Assembly: GCA_964533705.1 (NCBI GenBank)
Contig: CAZHMN010000001.1
Coordinates: 28,866-92,865, forward strand
Direction: 5' to 3'
Origin: CAZHMN01 sp964533705
GTDB lineage: Bacteria > Electryoneota > B3-LCP
DNA length: 64,000 nucleotides
Both the position numbers and the translations under genes were made by a program. Every line of letters starts with the position of its first letter. Position 1 is the first letter of the stretch. Below, one piece after another: positions 34,084 to 42,640 of the stretch. The notes below the pieces were generated by a model. That model had not been told where the DNA came from and did no database searches. It was given only the letters and a program-made list of their open reading frames with translations.

Positions 34084-35955
34084 ATGCGCAGACAATTTTA
34101 CGTGACAACGCCGATATACTATGTCAACGACGAGCCGCACTTAGGGCACGCTTACTGCACAGTAATTGCAGACATCCTGGCGCGCTTTCACCGCCTCTTC
34201 GGGGATAAAGTATTCTTTCTGACCGGAACGGATGAGCACGGTCAGAAGGTCGCTGAAGCCTCTCAGGAAACCGATAGAACCCCCAAGGAGCACTGCGATT
34301 TAATGGTACAGCGCTTTAAAGCAGTCTGGAAAAAATTGGACATCAGCAACGATGACTTCATCCGCACGACGGAGCTCCGTCATACCTCCAAGGTTCAGGA
34401 AATCCTGCAACAGCTCTGGGATGCCGGTGAAATCTACGAGGCTGAATACGAAGGTTGGTACTGCGTCCCCGAAGAACGCTTCTGGACCGAAAAAGACCTG
34501 TCGGAAGGTAAATGCCCCTCCTGTGGCCGCGAAGTTAGGCGTCTTACGGAAAAAAACTACTTTTTCCGCATGAGCAAATATCAGGACTGGCTGATAGATT
34601 ACATCAAAACGCACCCTCGATTTATTCTACCCGAATCAAGACGCAATGAAATTCTGGGATTTCTCTCCGGGACGCTGGGCGACCTGTGCATCTCAAGACC
34701 TCGAGAGCGTCTCTCCTGGGGCGTGCCTCTCCCCTTCGACGAAAACTTCGTAACCTACGTCTGGTTCGACGCTCTGTTGAACTACTACACGGCTCCTCTT
34801 TCCAGGGGTAACAACTGCTGGCCGGCAAATCTGCACCTGATCGGCAAGGACATCCTGACGACGCACTGCGTCTATTGGCCTACGATGCTGAAAGCTGCGG
34901 GCTTGGATTTGCCTGAGACCATCTACGGGCACGGGTGGTGGCTGGTGGAAGAAGCCAAGATGTCAAAATCGCTGGGCAACGTCGTCAAGCCCCTCTCCCT
35001 GGTTGACAAATACGGGGTTGACGCCTTTCGTTTCTTTCTGGCTCGAGAGATGTCTCTGGGAATGGATGCTTCTTTTTCCGAAGCCGCTCTGGTCAATCGG
35101 TACAACAGCGAATTAGCCAATGACCTGGGCAACCTGTACAGCCGTCTTTTAAAGCTGATACACACTTATTGCGACGCCAAGATTCCCCCTAAAAAGGCCG
35201 ATAACTCCAGGATTGGTGACTTATCGGACGAAGCTGTATCGGCCTTAAAAGAGAAGGTCCGCACCCACATCGAAGAGCTGCAACTGAACGCCGCGCTGGA
35301 TGAAATCATGGCGTTCGTTCGCGGCATCAACCGGGCAGTCGAAATGGCCGCTCCGTGGAAGATGGGGAAAGTTGATCCTGAAGGCACAAAGGTCTTTCTG
35401 AGACAAGCCATCGAAGCACTGGCCAATGTCGCCGGACTGCTCTATCCTGTCATGCCCGCAAAAATGAGCCGTATTTTGAAAGACCTCGGGATCGAGTTCG
35501 CTCAAAATCCCTGCCTTGAGGATAAACTGAATCTGGCGGCAGGCCATCATTTACCCCAGAAAGCCGCTCTATTTCCCCGCGTTAAGCTGGACATTTCCTC
35601 CGAAATTCCTGCTCCGGAACCGAAGAAGGAAACCATGATTGACATTGCCGAATTCAAGCGGATCAACCTTAAGATCGCACGTATATTGGAAGCAGCCCGC
35701 GCACCGAAATCGGACAAATTGTTGGTCCTCAAAGTTGATTTGGGGGGCGAAACCCGCACCTTAGTCGCCGGTATCGCCGATCAATACGAACCGGAAAGCA
35801 TCGTGGGGAAATCGGTGGTCGTGGTTACCAATCTCAAACCCGCCAAAATCCGGGGCATTGAATCGCGGGGTATGCTGCTCGCAGCCGAAAAAGATGGGAA
35901 ACTCGCCTTGATCGTTCCGGATGGGGAGGTCGCGCCGGGAGCCGAAATCTTATAG
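34084..35955 (+). CDS. metG: Methionyl-tRNA synthetase
   Basis: MetG charges tRNA-Met. The 623-residue class I synthetase shows the N-terminal PIYYVNDEPHLGHAYCTVIA region (HLGH at 19-22 as the HIGH motif), a zinc-knuckle insertion (KCPSCGREV), the KMSKS loop at 292-296 (AKMSKSLGNVV), an anticodon-binding helical domain and a C-terminal Trbp111-type tRNA-binding domain (FKRINLKIARILEA, SRGMLLAAEKDG). A hairpin (AGCCTCG/CGAGGCT, 34010-34034) lies in the 75-base space upstream, without a U-tract. Confidence 0.97.
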   Translation: MRRQFYVTTPIYYVNDEPHLGHAYCTVIADILARFHRLFGDKVFFLTGTDEHGQKVAEASQETDRTPKEHCDLMVQRFKAVWKKLDISNDDFIRTTELRHTSKVQEILQQLWDAGEIYEAEYEGWYCVPEERFWTEKDLSEGKCPSCGREVRRLTEKNYFFRMSKYQDWLIDYIKTHPRFILPESRRNEILGFLSGTLGDLCISRPRERLSWGVPLPFDENFVTYVWFDALLNYYTAPLSRGNNCWPANLHLIGKDILTTHCVYWPTMLKAAGLDLPETIYGHGWWLVEEAKMSKSLGNVVKPLSLVDKYGVDAFRFFLAREMSLGMDASFSEAALVNRYNSELANDLGNLYSRLLKLIHTYCDAKIPPKKADNSRIGDLSDEAVSALKEKVRTHIEELQLNAALDEIMAFVRGINRAVEMAAPWKMGKVDPEGTKVFLRQAIEALANVAGLLYPVMPAKMSRILKDLGIEFAQNPCLEDKLNLAAGHHLPQKAALFPRVKLDISSEIPAPEPKKETMIDIAEFKRINLKIARILEAARAPKSDKLLVLKVDLGGETRTLVAGIADQYEPESIVGKSVVVVTNLKPAKIRGIESRGMLLAAEKDGKLALIVPDGEVAPGAEIL

Positions 35956-35975
35956 ATAAACGCTATCCCCCATTG

Positions 35976-37547
35976 ATGAAGACCGAAACGCCAAACCGGC
36001 ACCAAAATCTCACTCAGGGCATCCCCGACGGCTACTGGGATGCTATTGGATTTCCCCCCCGGTGCGTTATGATGAGCAGCGGATTGGGCCCCGCATCTGC
36101 TGCTCTGATACGATTTCTCGAAAAAAGGTGCGACAGTCTTGTCTATTTGGATCTATCCTACCCAGCCGCCCGGCAGATACGCCAAACACTCCGCCAAAGC
36201 GAAACCAGTTACATAATCGCTGATCCTTTAAAATCGCCCCTCAGGCATGGGCATTTCGACCTGGCAATCTCCTTCTGGTCGGCTCACCACAGCCCCGATC
36301 TGAAAAAACTCCTGGCCGAAATATTCCGCATCATCTCACCTGGTGGGCAGCTTCTGCTCGTGGATGGGTTGGACAGAAAGGGAACGCCAGCCCAGGAGTT
36401 ACACCGTCAGATACACCAATTGTCCATCGCTCTCGACCAGGCTTCAAATCGAAGCCACGGGAACCTGATGTCCCCGTCAGAATTAATCGAGCTGGTGCAA
36501 GCCGCCGGATTCCGGGAGTTGAAAAACCAGGTCATAACTGATTCCGCGAAAGCCTTGGACGCGAAAATGACCGAAGCGCTCCGCGACGAAATTATGCGGG
36601 TACTCACCAAGGTTTATCCGCAGGATTTATCTCACATCCAGGGAGGACGTAGCCGGTACGGCAAGAGACTGGCGAAACTAACTCGTAATCTCGAGTCATC
36701 TCCACTGGAATTGCATCCTTATGTGGTTTTGCATGCACGCAAACCGACTCATTCCAAGATTCTTCCGGGTTTTAACAATGCAGTGATACGACAGGAAGCT
36801 GCTGAATCGGTCCGGCGATACCGTGGAAACAGCCTGCGCAAACCCAACGGCTACAAATTGCGCTTCCGCGATTTGCCTGCTGAATTCAAACCGAGGGAAA
36901 AGATGGTCATGAACGGCCCGGAATCCCTGAAGAATCACGAACTCCTGGCCGTACTGCTGGGTTCGGGCACAACCCGGGAAAACGTCATCGAACTCTCCAA
37001 GCGGTTGATCAAGGAATATGGTAGCCGGGCCATCGCCCAGGAACGCAGCGTCAGAAGGCTGAAAGAAACGCTCGGAATCGGGACCAAAAAAGCTTGCCAG
37101 ATCGTGGCAGCCTTCGAATTGGGTCGGCGATTCTTCGAAGAACCCCGCAAGAAAACGCCCGTCATCCTCGCCGCGGAAGATGCCTATGAATATTTGAAGG
37201 AGATGGCCAAATTCACGCGGGAACATTTCCGGGGTCTTTACCTGAACACCCGCGGCCGGGTCATCCGCGACGAAATCATCTCCATCGGATCACTGAACAT
37301 GTCGGTGGTCCACCCCCGGGAAGTTTTCCTTCCTGCCGTCGAATTCTCCGCCGCCGCCGTGATCCTGGCGCACAATCATCCCTCAGGCGATCCAACACCT
37401 TCTGATGAAGACCTGGTCATCACCCAGCAGATGGTGGACGCAGGCCGGGTGATGAACATCGAGGTCTTCGACCATATCATTATCGGCGACGAAAGCTACG
37501 TATCACTGCAGCGCGAAGGGAAGTTAACAGGCACCGAAGACTCCTGA
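35976..37547 (+). CDS. Methyltransferase-RadC (JAMM) fusion protein
   Basis: A single uninterrupted frame with two domains. Residues ~1-250 resemble a class I SAM-dependent methyltransferase (LVYLDLSYPAARQIRQTLRQ, DPLKSPLRHGHFDLAISFWS, IISPGGQLLLVDGLDR), although the glycine-rich motif I is atypical (SSGLGPAS). Residues ~295-523 are a complete RadC/UPF0758 protein: a helix-hairpin-helix part (LKNHELLAVLLGSGTTRENV, LGIGTKKACQIVAAFELG) and the JAMM metal site near H466 (AHNHPSGDPTPSDED). RadC is usually a stand-alone protein of about 225 residues with unclear DNA-related function. ATG 35976 is preferred over TTG 35973. It lies 20 bases after metG, probably co-transcribed. Confidence 0.82.
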   Translation: MKTETPNRHQNLTQGIPDGYWDAIGFPPRCVMMSSGLGPASAALIRFLEKRCDSLVYLDLSYPAARQIRQTLRQSETSYIIADPLKSPLRHGHFDLAISFWSAHHSPDLKKLLAEIFRIISPGGQLLLVDGLDRKGTPAQELHRQIHQLSIALDQASNRSHGNLMSPSELIELVQAAGFRELKNQVITDSAKALDAKMTEALRDEIMRVLTKVYPQDLSHIQGGRSRYGKRLAKLTRNLESSPLELHPYVVLHARKPTHSKILPGFNNAVIRQEAAESVRRYRGNSLRKPNGYKLRFRDLPAEFKPREKMVMNGPESLKNHELLAVLLGSGTTRENVIELSKRLIKEYGSRAIAQERSVRRLKETLGIGTKKACQIVAAFELGRRFFEEPRKKTPVILAAEDAYEYLKEMAKFTREHFRGLYLNTRGRVIRDEIISIGSLNMSVVHPREVFLPAVEFSAAAVILAHNHPSGDPTPSDEDLVITQQMVDAGRVMNIEVFDHIIIGDESYVSLQREGKLTGTEDS

Positions 37548-37603
37548 CCACTGGAGCCCAATCATCACGAGCCATCGCCTTTTTCAGCACTCCTGACTTT
37601 TCA

Positions 37604-38788
37604 ATGATGTCGAGCAAAGCGAAATCCCCCATTAAAAGATATCTGGTCAATGTCGCCCTGGCGATGACTGCCATTGTCCTCTGTTTGATCCTGGGCGAAG
37701 GCCTGGCCAGACTCCTCCTGAATCCCGGCGATTACTTGGCGCCGGCCTTATTAACCGACCAGGCGCTGGAACGCAAGATCAAACCTCATTCCGCCGGCCA
37801 TGACGCCTGGGGATTCCGCAACGATGCGGTGCCCTCAAAAGCGGATATCGTGGTCATCGGCGACTCCCAATCCTACGGCGTCAACGCCTTTGCAGGAGAT
37901 TCTTGGCCTGCCGTGTTGAAAAAGTTAGCGGAAAAGGAAGTGTATAACATGTCGCAGGGCGGATATGGAACCGTTCAGTACTACTATCTGCTTAAAAATC
38001 AGGCGATTATTCTACGACCGGAGCTCGTGGTGGTGGGGCTCTATCTGGGAAACGATCTCATCGAAACTTATTATATGGTTCACGACCATGAGTACTGGAA
38101 ATCCCTGCGAAAATCGGAGACATCGACAACAGATGATGATTTTGTTCAGAAGAAGCCGGTCGTCGCCGAGCCGATTGACAAGCCTTTCTTTCTGGGCTCG
38201 CTCCGCTTCTGGCTTTCGGAACACAGCATTATCTACCGGCTTTTGATTCACGCCTTTGAAGAGCAGATGCGGCTTCTGGAAATGAAGTATCATCTCGGGC
38301 ACGACACCATCATCTCCGTCCTGGACGATTCCGACAATAATTTATATACCGGATTCACACCTGCCAGAAGGCTGTTGGCCGTGGACCTTACCGATCCGCG
38401 CGTCAGGGAAGGTTTTGAGATAACCCTTGACTTGCTCAAGGAAATGAACGAATTCTGCGCCGAGCGGGGGATAACTTTCGTCGTTATGCTGATTCCCAGC
38501 AAGGAGAGCGTTTACTCCCGCTACATCGAGGATAACGACAACCTGGAGTACTCGGAACTGATCGACCGGATTATTGCCTGTGAACGAGAAGTAAACGGTT
38601 TGCTGAAGTACTATTTTGCTGATAATAACATCCTTTTCCTCGACCTGCTGGAACCTCTCCAAAGTGCTCTGGGACAAATGCGCATCTACCCGAAAAACCA
38701 GGATGACCACATGAACAAATCCGGCTACGAAATCATCGCGCGGGTTTTTCAGAAATTCCTCGAAGAGAAAAATCTTTGTGGCGAGTAG
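37604..38788 (+). CDS. Membrane-anchored SGNH-hydrolase-like protein
   Basis: A 394-residue protein with one N-terminal membrane helix (LVNVALAMTAIVLCLILGEG) followed by an extracytoplasmic SGNH/GDSL-type domain. The catalytic-type Ser is S88 in VVIGDSQSYG, with Gly and Asn blocks (SQGGYGTVQYY, GLYLGNDL) and a C-terminal DDH motif (residues ~367-369, QDDHMNKSGYEIIA). Such proteins include esterases and acyltransferases acting on exported polysaccharides or glycans, as in AlgX/AlgJ; the substrate here is unknown. It is the last gene of the plus-strand run, ending just before a bidirectional terminator. Confidence 0.75.
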   Translation: MMSSKAKSPIKRYLVNVALAMTAIVLCLILGEGLARLLLNPGDYLAPALLTDQALERKIKPHSAGHDAWGFRNDAVPSKADIVVIGDSQSYGVNAFAGDSWPAVLKKLAEKEVYNMSQGGYGTVQYYYLLKNQAIILRPELVVVGLYLGNDLIETYYMVHDHEYWKSLRKSETSTTDDDFVQKKPVVAEPIDKPFFLGSLRFWLSEHSIIYRLLIHAFEEQMRLLEMKYHLGHDTIISVLDDSDNNLYTGFTPARRLLAVDLTDPRVREGFEITLDLLKEMNEFCAERGITFVVMLIPSKESVYSRYIEDNDNLEYSELIDRIIACEREVNGLLKYYFADNNILFLDLLEPLQSALGQMRIYPKNQDDHMNKSGYEIIARVFQKFLEEKNLCGE

Positions 38789-38821
38789 CCCTGAACATCA
38801 CCTCAACATCAAACCAAAAAA

Positions 38822-38845
38822 GGCAGGGTTTCGACCCTGCCTTTA
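38822..38845. terminator. Bidirectional intrinsic terminator
   Basis: GGCAGGGT-TTCG-ACCCTGCC, a perfect 8-bp stem with a TTCG loop, flanked by an A-tract on the left and TTT on the right. It lies between the convergent SGNH-like and TonB-like genes and can end transcription from both sides. Confidence 0.9.
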
Positions 38846-38869
38846 CCATTTCCATTCGTTTTAAGAGGA

Positions 38870-39874
38870 TCAATCGAAGATATAGGTTTGTCGGGCTCTG
38901 ACTTTACCCGCTTCCGGTGGGATGGGATCGAAGAGCCAGGTGGCGATGACGTCTTTCAGGCAGTCTTCCACTCGCCGCCCCAGGCCGGGTTTGGTCCACT
39001 CCGAGGAGATGATCTTCACTCTGGACACCTTGCCGCTGGGCAGGATGCTCCATTCCACCCGAACCTTGCCCTTTAAATTAATGTCCTTACGTTTATAGCG
39101 GTTGTAGCAGTTTTTCACCAGGTGCACGTTGGCGTCGGCGATGGATCGGATCGAAGCACCCGACCGGTTGACGTTCTTGGCGGCCAGCCCTTCCACTTCC
39201 GGCAATTCCGCAATTTCCACGGTTGACGCCGCTAACAGTTCGTCTATCTGCGCTTCGGTGAGCTGGGAAACGTCAATGCCGCCGGTGCCTTCGGTGATGC
39301 GCATTCCTCCGCGAGCCTTCTCCACCTTATCCGCCGCAGATCCCGTGGCGATTCCGGCGATCTTGCCGACCTGCACGCCTTCCAAACCTCCGCCTGTTTT
39401 CAACGCCCGCGCCACACCGGAACCGCCCGTTCCGCCGGTTCCGGCGCCTCCCGCTTTGTCCCGCGCTCCTGCGAGGCGGAAAATTCCGATGTTGCGAGCC
39501 GATTCCTGCATAGATCTCTTGGCCTGAGCCAATTGAGCTCGGGAACCGCGTCTCTTGGCCGCCCGCGTCGGAGCGACCTCCTCTGCGGGTGCTTCCTCTA
39601 CTTCCTCAACGACTTCTTCCCCGGCTCCTGTTGTGGACAGAGTCTTGGTCAGGCGCGCTGTCGTTTCGATCTTAGCCGGAGATACCCGGTAAATCGCTTC
39701 CAGGTAACGGCTGACATCCGCTTCGGTCATTTGCGCCCATTCCACGGTCTGAAAGTACAAAACCAGACTCACGTGAACAACGAGTGTGATCAGAAAGATG
39801 ATCAGAAAGCGTTTGTCCAAATCAGCGAACCAGTCGCGCGTAAATTCTTTGGGGAAGGTCGTCGTTGCGTTCAC
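38870..39874 (-). CDS. TonB-like energy transducer with AgmX/PglI-type C-terminus
   Basis: A 334-residue bitopic protein. A cytosolic N-terminus precedes one membrane helix (FLIIFLITLVVHVSLVLYFQ), then a periplasmic Ala/Gly/Glu-rich linker (EEVEEAPAEEVAPTRAAKRR, AGGAGTGGTGGSG). The C-terminal domain has the AgmX/PglI pattern (ANVHLVKNCYNRYKRKDINL, KGKVRVEWSILPSGKVSRVK, EDCLKDVIATWLFDPIPPEA). Family members occur in Myxococcus gliding complexes and in TonB-like systems, transmitting proton-motive energy across the periplasm. It is the last gene of the operon with two ExbD, one ExbB and TPR genes; only 1 base separates it from the preceding ExbD gene. Confidence 0.85.
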   Translation of the reverse strand: MNATTTFPKEFTRDWFADLDKRFLIIFLITLVVHVSLVLYFQTVEWAQMTEADVSRYLEAIYRVSPAKIETTARLTKTLSTTGAGEEVVEEVEEAPAEEVAPTRAAKRRGSRAQLAQAKRSMQESARNIGIFRLAGARDKAGGAGTGGTGGSGVARALKTGGGLEGVQVGKIAGIATGSAADKVEKARGGMRITEGTGGIDVSQLTEAQIDELLAASTVEIAELPEVEGLAAKNVNRSGASIRSIADANVHLVKNCYNRYKRKDINLKGKVRVEWSILPSGKVSRVKIISSEWTKPGLGRRVEDCLKDVIATWLFDPIPPEAGKVRARQTYIFD

Positions 39875-39875
39875 A

Positions 39876-40379
39876 TTAACCTCGATACTTGGATTCCTTG
39901 TAGACCACGAAGTCTATCTTCTCGAATCCGGCGGCTGAACAGGTGTTAATAATCTTAAGGATCCAACGATAGGGAATAGTCTTGTCGCCCTGGATGGTCA
40001 ATACCCTCTTTTCCTCTCGCCCTAAGTAGCGATTGCGCTCCTGCACCTGTGACAGATAGGCGTACAGATTACCCAGGTCTATAGCATTATCGTCATTGAG
40101 GGCGGGTACATCTTCGATCAGGCGTCGCTGATCTATTGAAACGTCTTCGTAAAGACCATCAGGCGCAATAATTAAGCTGAGAACTTTCACCGGTTCCTGC
40201 ATCACGGTCGAAGTGGGCAGCTCCACGCCTTCTGCCGGCTTCATCAGTGCTCCCGAAACGGAATAGGTTTTCAGCAGGAACAGCAGCATGATGGTCATGA
40301 CGTCCATCAGGGATGTTATACGAAGCTTCAATTCGCTCCGGTCGAGGTGCTTTTTACCTTTTGAGGGTGCAAAAGCCAT
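39876..40379 (-). CDS. ExbD/TolR-family protein 2 (proton-site Asp present)
   Basis: A 167-residue single-pass membrane protein of the ExbD/TolR family. The N-terminal helix LRITSLMDVMTIMLLFLLKT keeps the proton-carrying Asp (D26). The periplasmic domain ends with KRVLTIQGDKTIPYRWILKI and EKIDFVVYKESKY, typical of ExbD. It should work with the ExbB/TolQ at 41037-41678. It follows a second ExbD gene after 15 bases. Confidence 0.9.
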   Translation of the reverse strand: MAFAPSKGKKHLDRSELKLRITSLMDVMTIMLLFLLKTYSVSGALMKPAEGVELPTSTVMQEPVKVLSLIIAPDGLYEDVSIDQRRLIEDVPALNDDNAIDLGNLYAYLSQVQERNRYLGREEKRVLTIQGDKTIPYRWILKIINTCSAAGFEKIDFVVYKESKYRG

Positions 40380-40394
40380 GTGTACCTCAGCATA

Positions 40395-40997
40395 CTATTG
40401 GAACTGTCCCAACGCCGGCATCGGAAAGAGCGGTTGAAAAACTCCCCGCGAGTCCTTGTATTCCCGGCTGACGTCCAGCGTTTTGATGAGAACTTGCAAG
40501 GGGATATCCCCCTCCGCCGAAATGCGAACCTGGTCCGCGTCGGGGTACTTGTACTGATTGACAACCTCCAATTGCCCCGTTTGCGGATTGATAGATTCTG
40601 ACTGGGAAATCGGCGGGCCTACGATCCGCTCTTTGATATCCACCAACTTGGATCGAAGTGCCTCGAAGTCATATGCACCGTCAGGCCTCAATGGGATTGA
40701 AGAATAATTCTCCCCTTCGACCTGGTTGAAGATTGAAACTTCCAGAGCGTCATAGGCGATGTTCACTCTGAGCTCCAGCAAATCACCGATACCTCCGCTC
40801 TCCCCGGCGCCACCCCCCGCGGTTTGATCGGTCTCCTGGATGATGGGCGGCATGTACTCCAGGAGTGCCAGATCCACGAACTTGGCGGTACTCAACAGCA
40901 TGGGGATCAGGACGCACATCAGGTTCATGACTGGAGTGATGTTCGCCTCCGCTTCCTCGAACTGGCGCTTCTTCTTTAATGACGGACGAAAAGCCAT
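40395..40997 (-). CDS. ExbD/TolR-family protein 1 (Asn at the proton-site Asp)
   Basis: A 200-residue single-pass protein with the ExbD/TolR layout: basic N-terminus (FRPSLKKKRQFEEAEANITP), a membrane helix (VMNLMCVLIPMLLSTAKFV) and a periplasmic domain ending in AEGDIPLQVLIKTLDVSREY. At the position of the essential Asp in ExbD (LIDVM) it reads PVMNLM, so N25 replaces Asp; the codon is AAC, one base from GAC. It may be a structural partner of the second ExbD rather than a proton carrier. It lies between ExbB and ExbD2 in the operon. Confidence 0.87.
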   Translation of the reverse strand: MAFRPSLKKKRQFEEAEANITPVMNLMCVLIPMLLSTAKFVDLALLEYMPPIIQETDQTAGGGAGESGGIGDLLELRVNIAYDALEVSIFNQVEGENYSSIPLRPDGAYDFEALRSKLVDIKERIVGPPISQSESINPQTGQLEVVNQYKYPDADQVRISAEGDIPLQVLIKTLDVSREYKDSRGVFQPLFPMPALGQFQ

Positions 40998-41036
40998 AGT
41001 TCTTTATCCTGTATCTTGCAGCTTGCAACCCGCATC

Positions 41037-41678
41037 TTACTTGCTCCCGGTCAGCAGGTGAATCAGCTTAACCGAGTGCTCATCAATGTCATCAATGATG
41101 CGATTGGTTTTGGTATTGATCACCGTATATAGAATGATCGAGGGGATGGCGGTGATCAAACCAAAGTACGTGGTGATCATGGCGATGGAGATACCGGCAG
41201 CCAAATTTGTCGCGGCTTCCGCGCCGGCGACCGACACGGCCGTAAACGCCTTGATCAAACCGAAGATGGTGCCCAGAAGTCCGGTCAACGTGGCGACATT
41301 CGCGATCATGGCCAGATAACCCGTGCGGCTGGTCAATCGAGGAATGATTTCCAGACTCGCTTCATCAACCGCATTCTGGATGGCGCGATAGTCCACGAAT
41401 TCCTTCTTGTCCGCTTCCGCCAAGGCGGCCAACGCCACCTCTGGAAGCGCTTTGTTCCTAGCGGCTTTGCATAGGTTCATGGCTTTCTTGAAATCCCCAT
41501 TGATGACTAACTTGCGGATTTCGGCCATAAAGCGAGGTGCGTTGACGTTGGAGCGGACCATGATGCTGTAGAATCGTTCGATCGCAATGGCGACCATAAC
41601 GACAAACATCACCAGGATGATCCACATGAAAAGGTAACCGCTCACTTCTGGGTTGAACGAATGGAAGAACTCTTGCAT
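41037..41678 (-). CDS. ExbB/TolQ/MotA-family proton channel protein
   Basis: A 213-residue polytopic inner-membrane protein with three membrane segments (FMWIILVMFVVMVAIAIERF; YLAMIANVATLTGLLGTIFG; ISIAMITTYFGLITAIPSII). The TolQ/ExbB signature TLTGLLGTIFGLIKAF is intact. Together with the two ExbD/TolR proteins it should form a proton-driven motor. It stands downstream of the four-Cys gene (13 bases). Confidence 0.95.
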   Translation of the reverse strand: MQEFFHSFNPEVSGYLFMWIILVMFVVMVAIAIERFYSIMVRSNVNAPRFMAEIRKLVINGDFKKAMNLCKAARNKALPEVALAALAEADKKEFVDYRAIQNAVDEASLEIIPRLTSRTGYLAMIANVATLTGLLGTIFGLIKAFTAVSVAGAEAATNLAAGISIAMITTYFGLITAIPSIILYTVINTKTNRIIDDIDEHSVKLIHLLTGSK

Positions 41679-41691
41679 CGTTGGACCCTCA

Positions 41692-42063
41692 TTATTGCTT
41701 TTTCTTCAATTCTATGATAATTTCACGCAGCACGGCAATCTGTGATTTCAACTTATTGCCTGCACAGTTGGGATGGGTATTGATACAAATGTTGCCCCGA
41801 CAGTAGTCAATTCGTTCGTGGCAACCGACGCGGTACTGGTAATTCGAAGTTGGCTCCATGCGACTGGTTAAATTATGTCTGGAAAAATTCTTGCCTACCA
41901 CATATGAATAATCAATCACGTAATTCCAGAGTATTACCTGCACCTCAACCAGTTCTCGCGGTTTGAACGTCTCCAGCAATTCGAAGAAAGCATCTTCATC
42001 GTGCAAATAGTCGATGAGCTTCTGCTTCCTCTTGTCTATTTCATAACGCGCCAGTTTGTGCAT
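41692..42063 (-). CDS. Unknown small protein with a four-Cys motif
   Basis: A 123-residue soluble protein with no family I recognise. The N-terminal ~65 residues are helical and charged; the C-terminal half contains C81-x6-C88-x4-C93-x6-C100 (GCHERIDYC, NICINTHPNC) with interspersed His, a possible Zn or Fe-S site, followed by a final helix (LKSQIAVLREIIIELKKKQ). There is no signal peptide, so it is presumably cytosolic. It is embedded in the TolQ/TolR/TonB-like operon (34 bases after the preceding gene, 13 before exbB), so a regulatory or assembly role for that motor is likely but unproven. Confidence 0.7.
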   Translation of the reverse strand: MHKLARYEIDKRKQKLIDYLHDEDAFFELLETFKPRELVEVQVILWNYVIDYSYVVGKNFSRHNLTSRMEPTSNYQYRVGCHERIDYCRGNICINTHPNCAGNKLKSQIAVLREIIIELKKKQ

Positions 42064-42097
42064 GCCGCTTCCCTCTGCAGACTCCCGAATATTTGAA

Positions 42098-42598
42098 TCA
42101 TTGACGGGGTCTCTTGAGTATTTTAATCCAATCCTCGATCTTCATTGCCTCTAAAGCTTCCATCTCAGCCGCTGTTAGATCGAGATCGGTCAGCCCTTCC
42201 GCCGGAGTCCGCTCCAGAGAGATCTCTCGAAACTGAGGCTCCTGGCGAGCCACCGTGATGGTTACGTTGGGTTGGGCGATCTCACCCTCGATCTGGACCT
42301 CTTCCAGCTCGATTAACTCACCTTCATCTTCGGCAGGGGCTTCCACCGCAGGCACTTCCTCTGCAGGAGTTTCTCCCGTAGGGGCTTGATTCGTCAAGCC
42401 CTGCGTCAAAACCTCTTCTTCGCCGTTCGGTAACCCCTCTTCCGCGTACCCCGGTTCCACAGCTTCCTGCGCCAAGACCGGCTGCTGAAGAGGGCTTACG
42501 CCCGCACTCAGAACGAACAACAGCATCAAGAAACCGATCAATAGAGGGAGCTTACGCCTGATTAAGCTGTGGTCGCGCAGAAGTTTAATTCGAGCCAT
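42098..42598 (-). CDS. Small exported Glu/Pro-rich protein of the Tol/TPR operon
   Basis: A protein of about 166 residues from ATG 42598 (MARIKLLRDHSLIRRKLPLL), which begins a signal peptide or anchor ending near VLAQE; an AAAGGT site precedes it. ATG 42637 would add 13 residues. The central region is acidic and low-complexity (TPAEEVPAVEAPAEDEGELI). A conserved-looking block follows (LEEVQIEGEIAQPNVTITVA, FREISLERTPAEGL). Similar small proteins, with an 'EGEIxxPxV' pattern, occur beside TolQR/TonB genes in related bacteria. The role is unknown; it probably works in the periplasm with the operon's TPR proteins. Confidence 0.68.
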   Translation of the reverse strand: MARIKLLRDHSLIRRKLPLLIGFLMLLFVLSAGVSPLQQPVLAQEAVEPGYAEEGLPNGEEEVLTQGLTNQAPTGETPAEEVPAVEAPAEDEGELIELEEVQIEGEIAQPNVTITVARQEPQFREISLERTPAEGLTDLDLTAAEMEALEAMKIEDWIKILKRPRQ

Positions 42599-42640
42599 GT
42601 CCCGACCTTTCGGGATCACTTCAGGGCTTCTTCGCATGAA

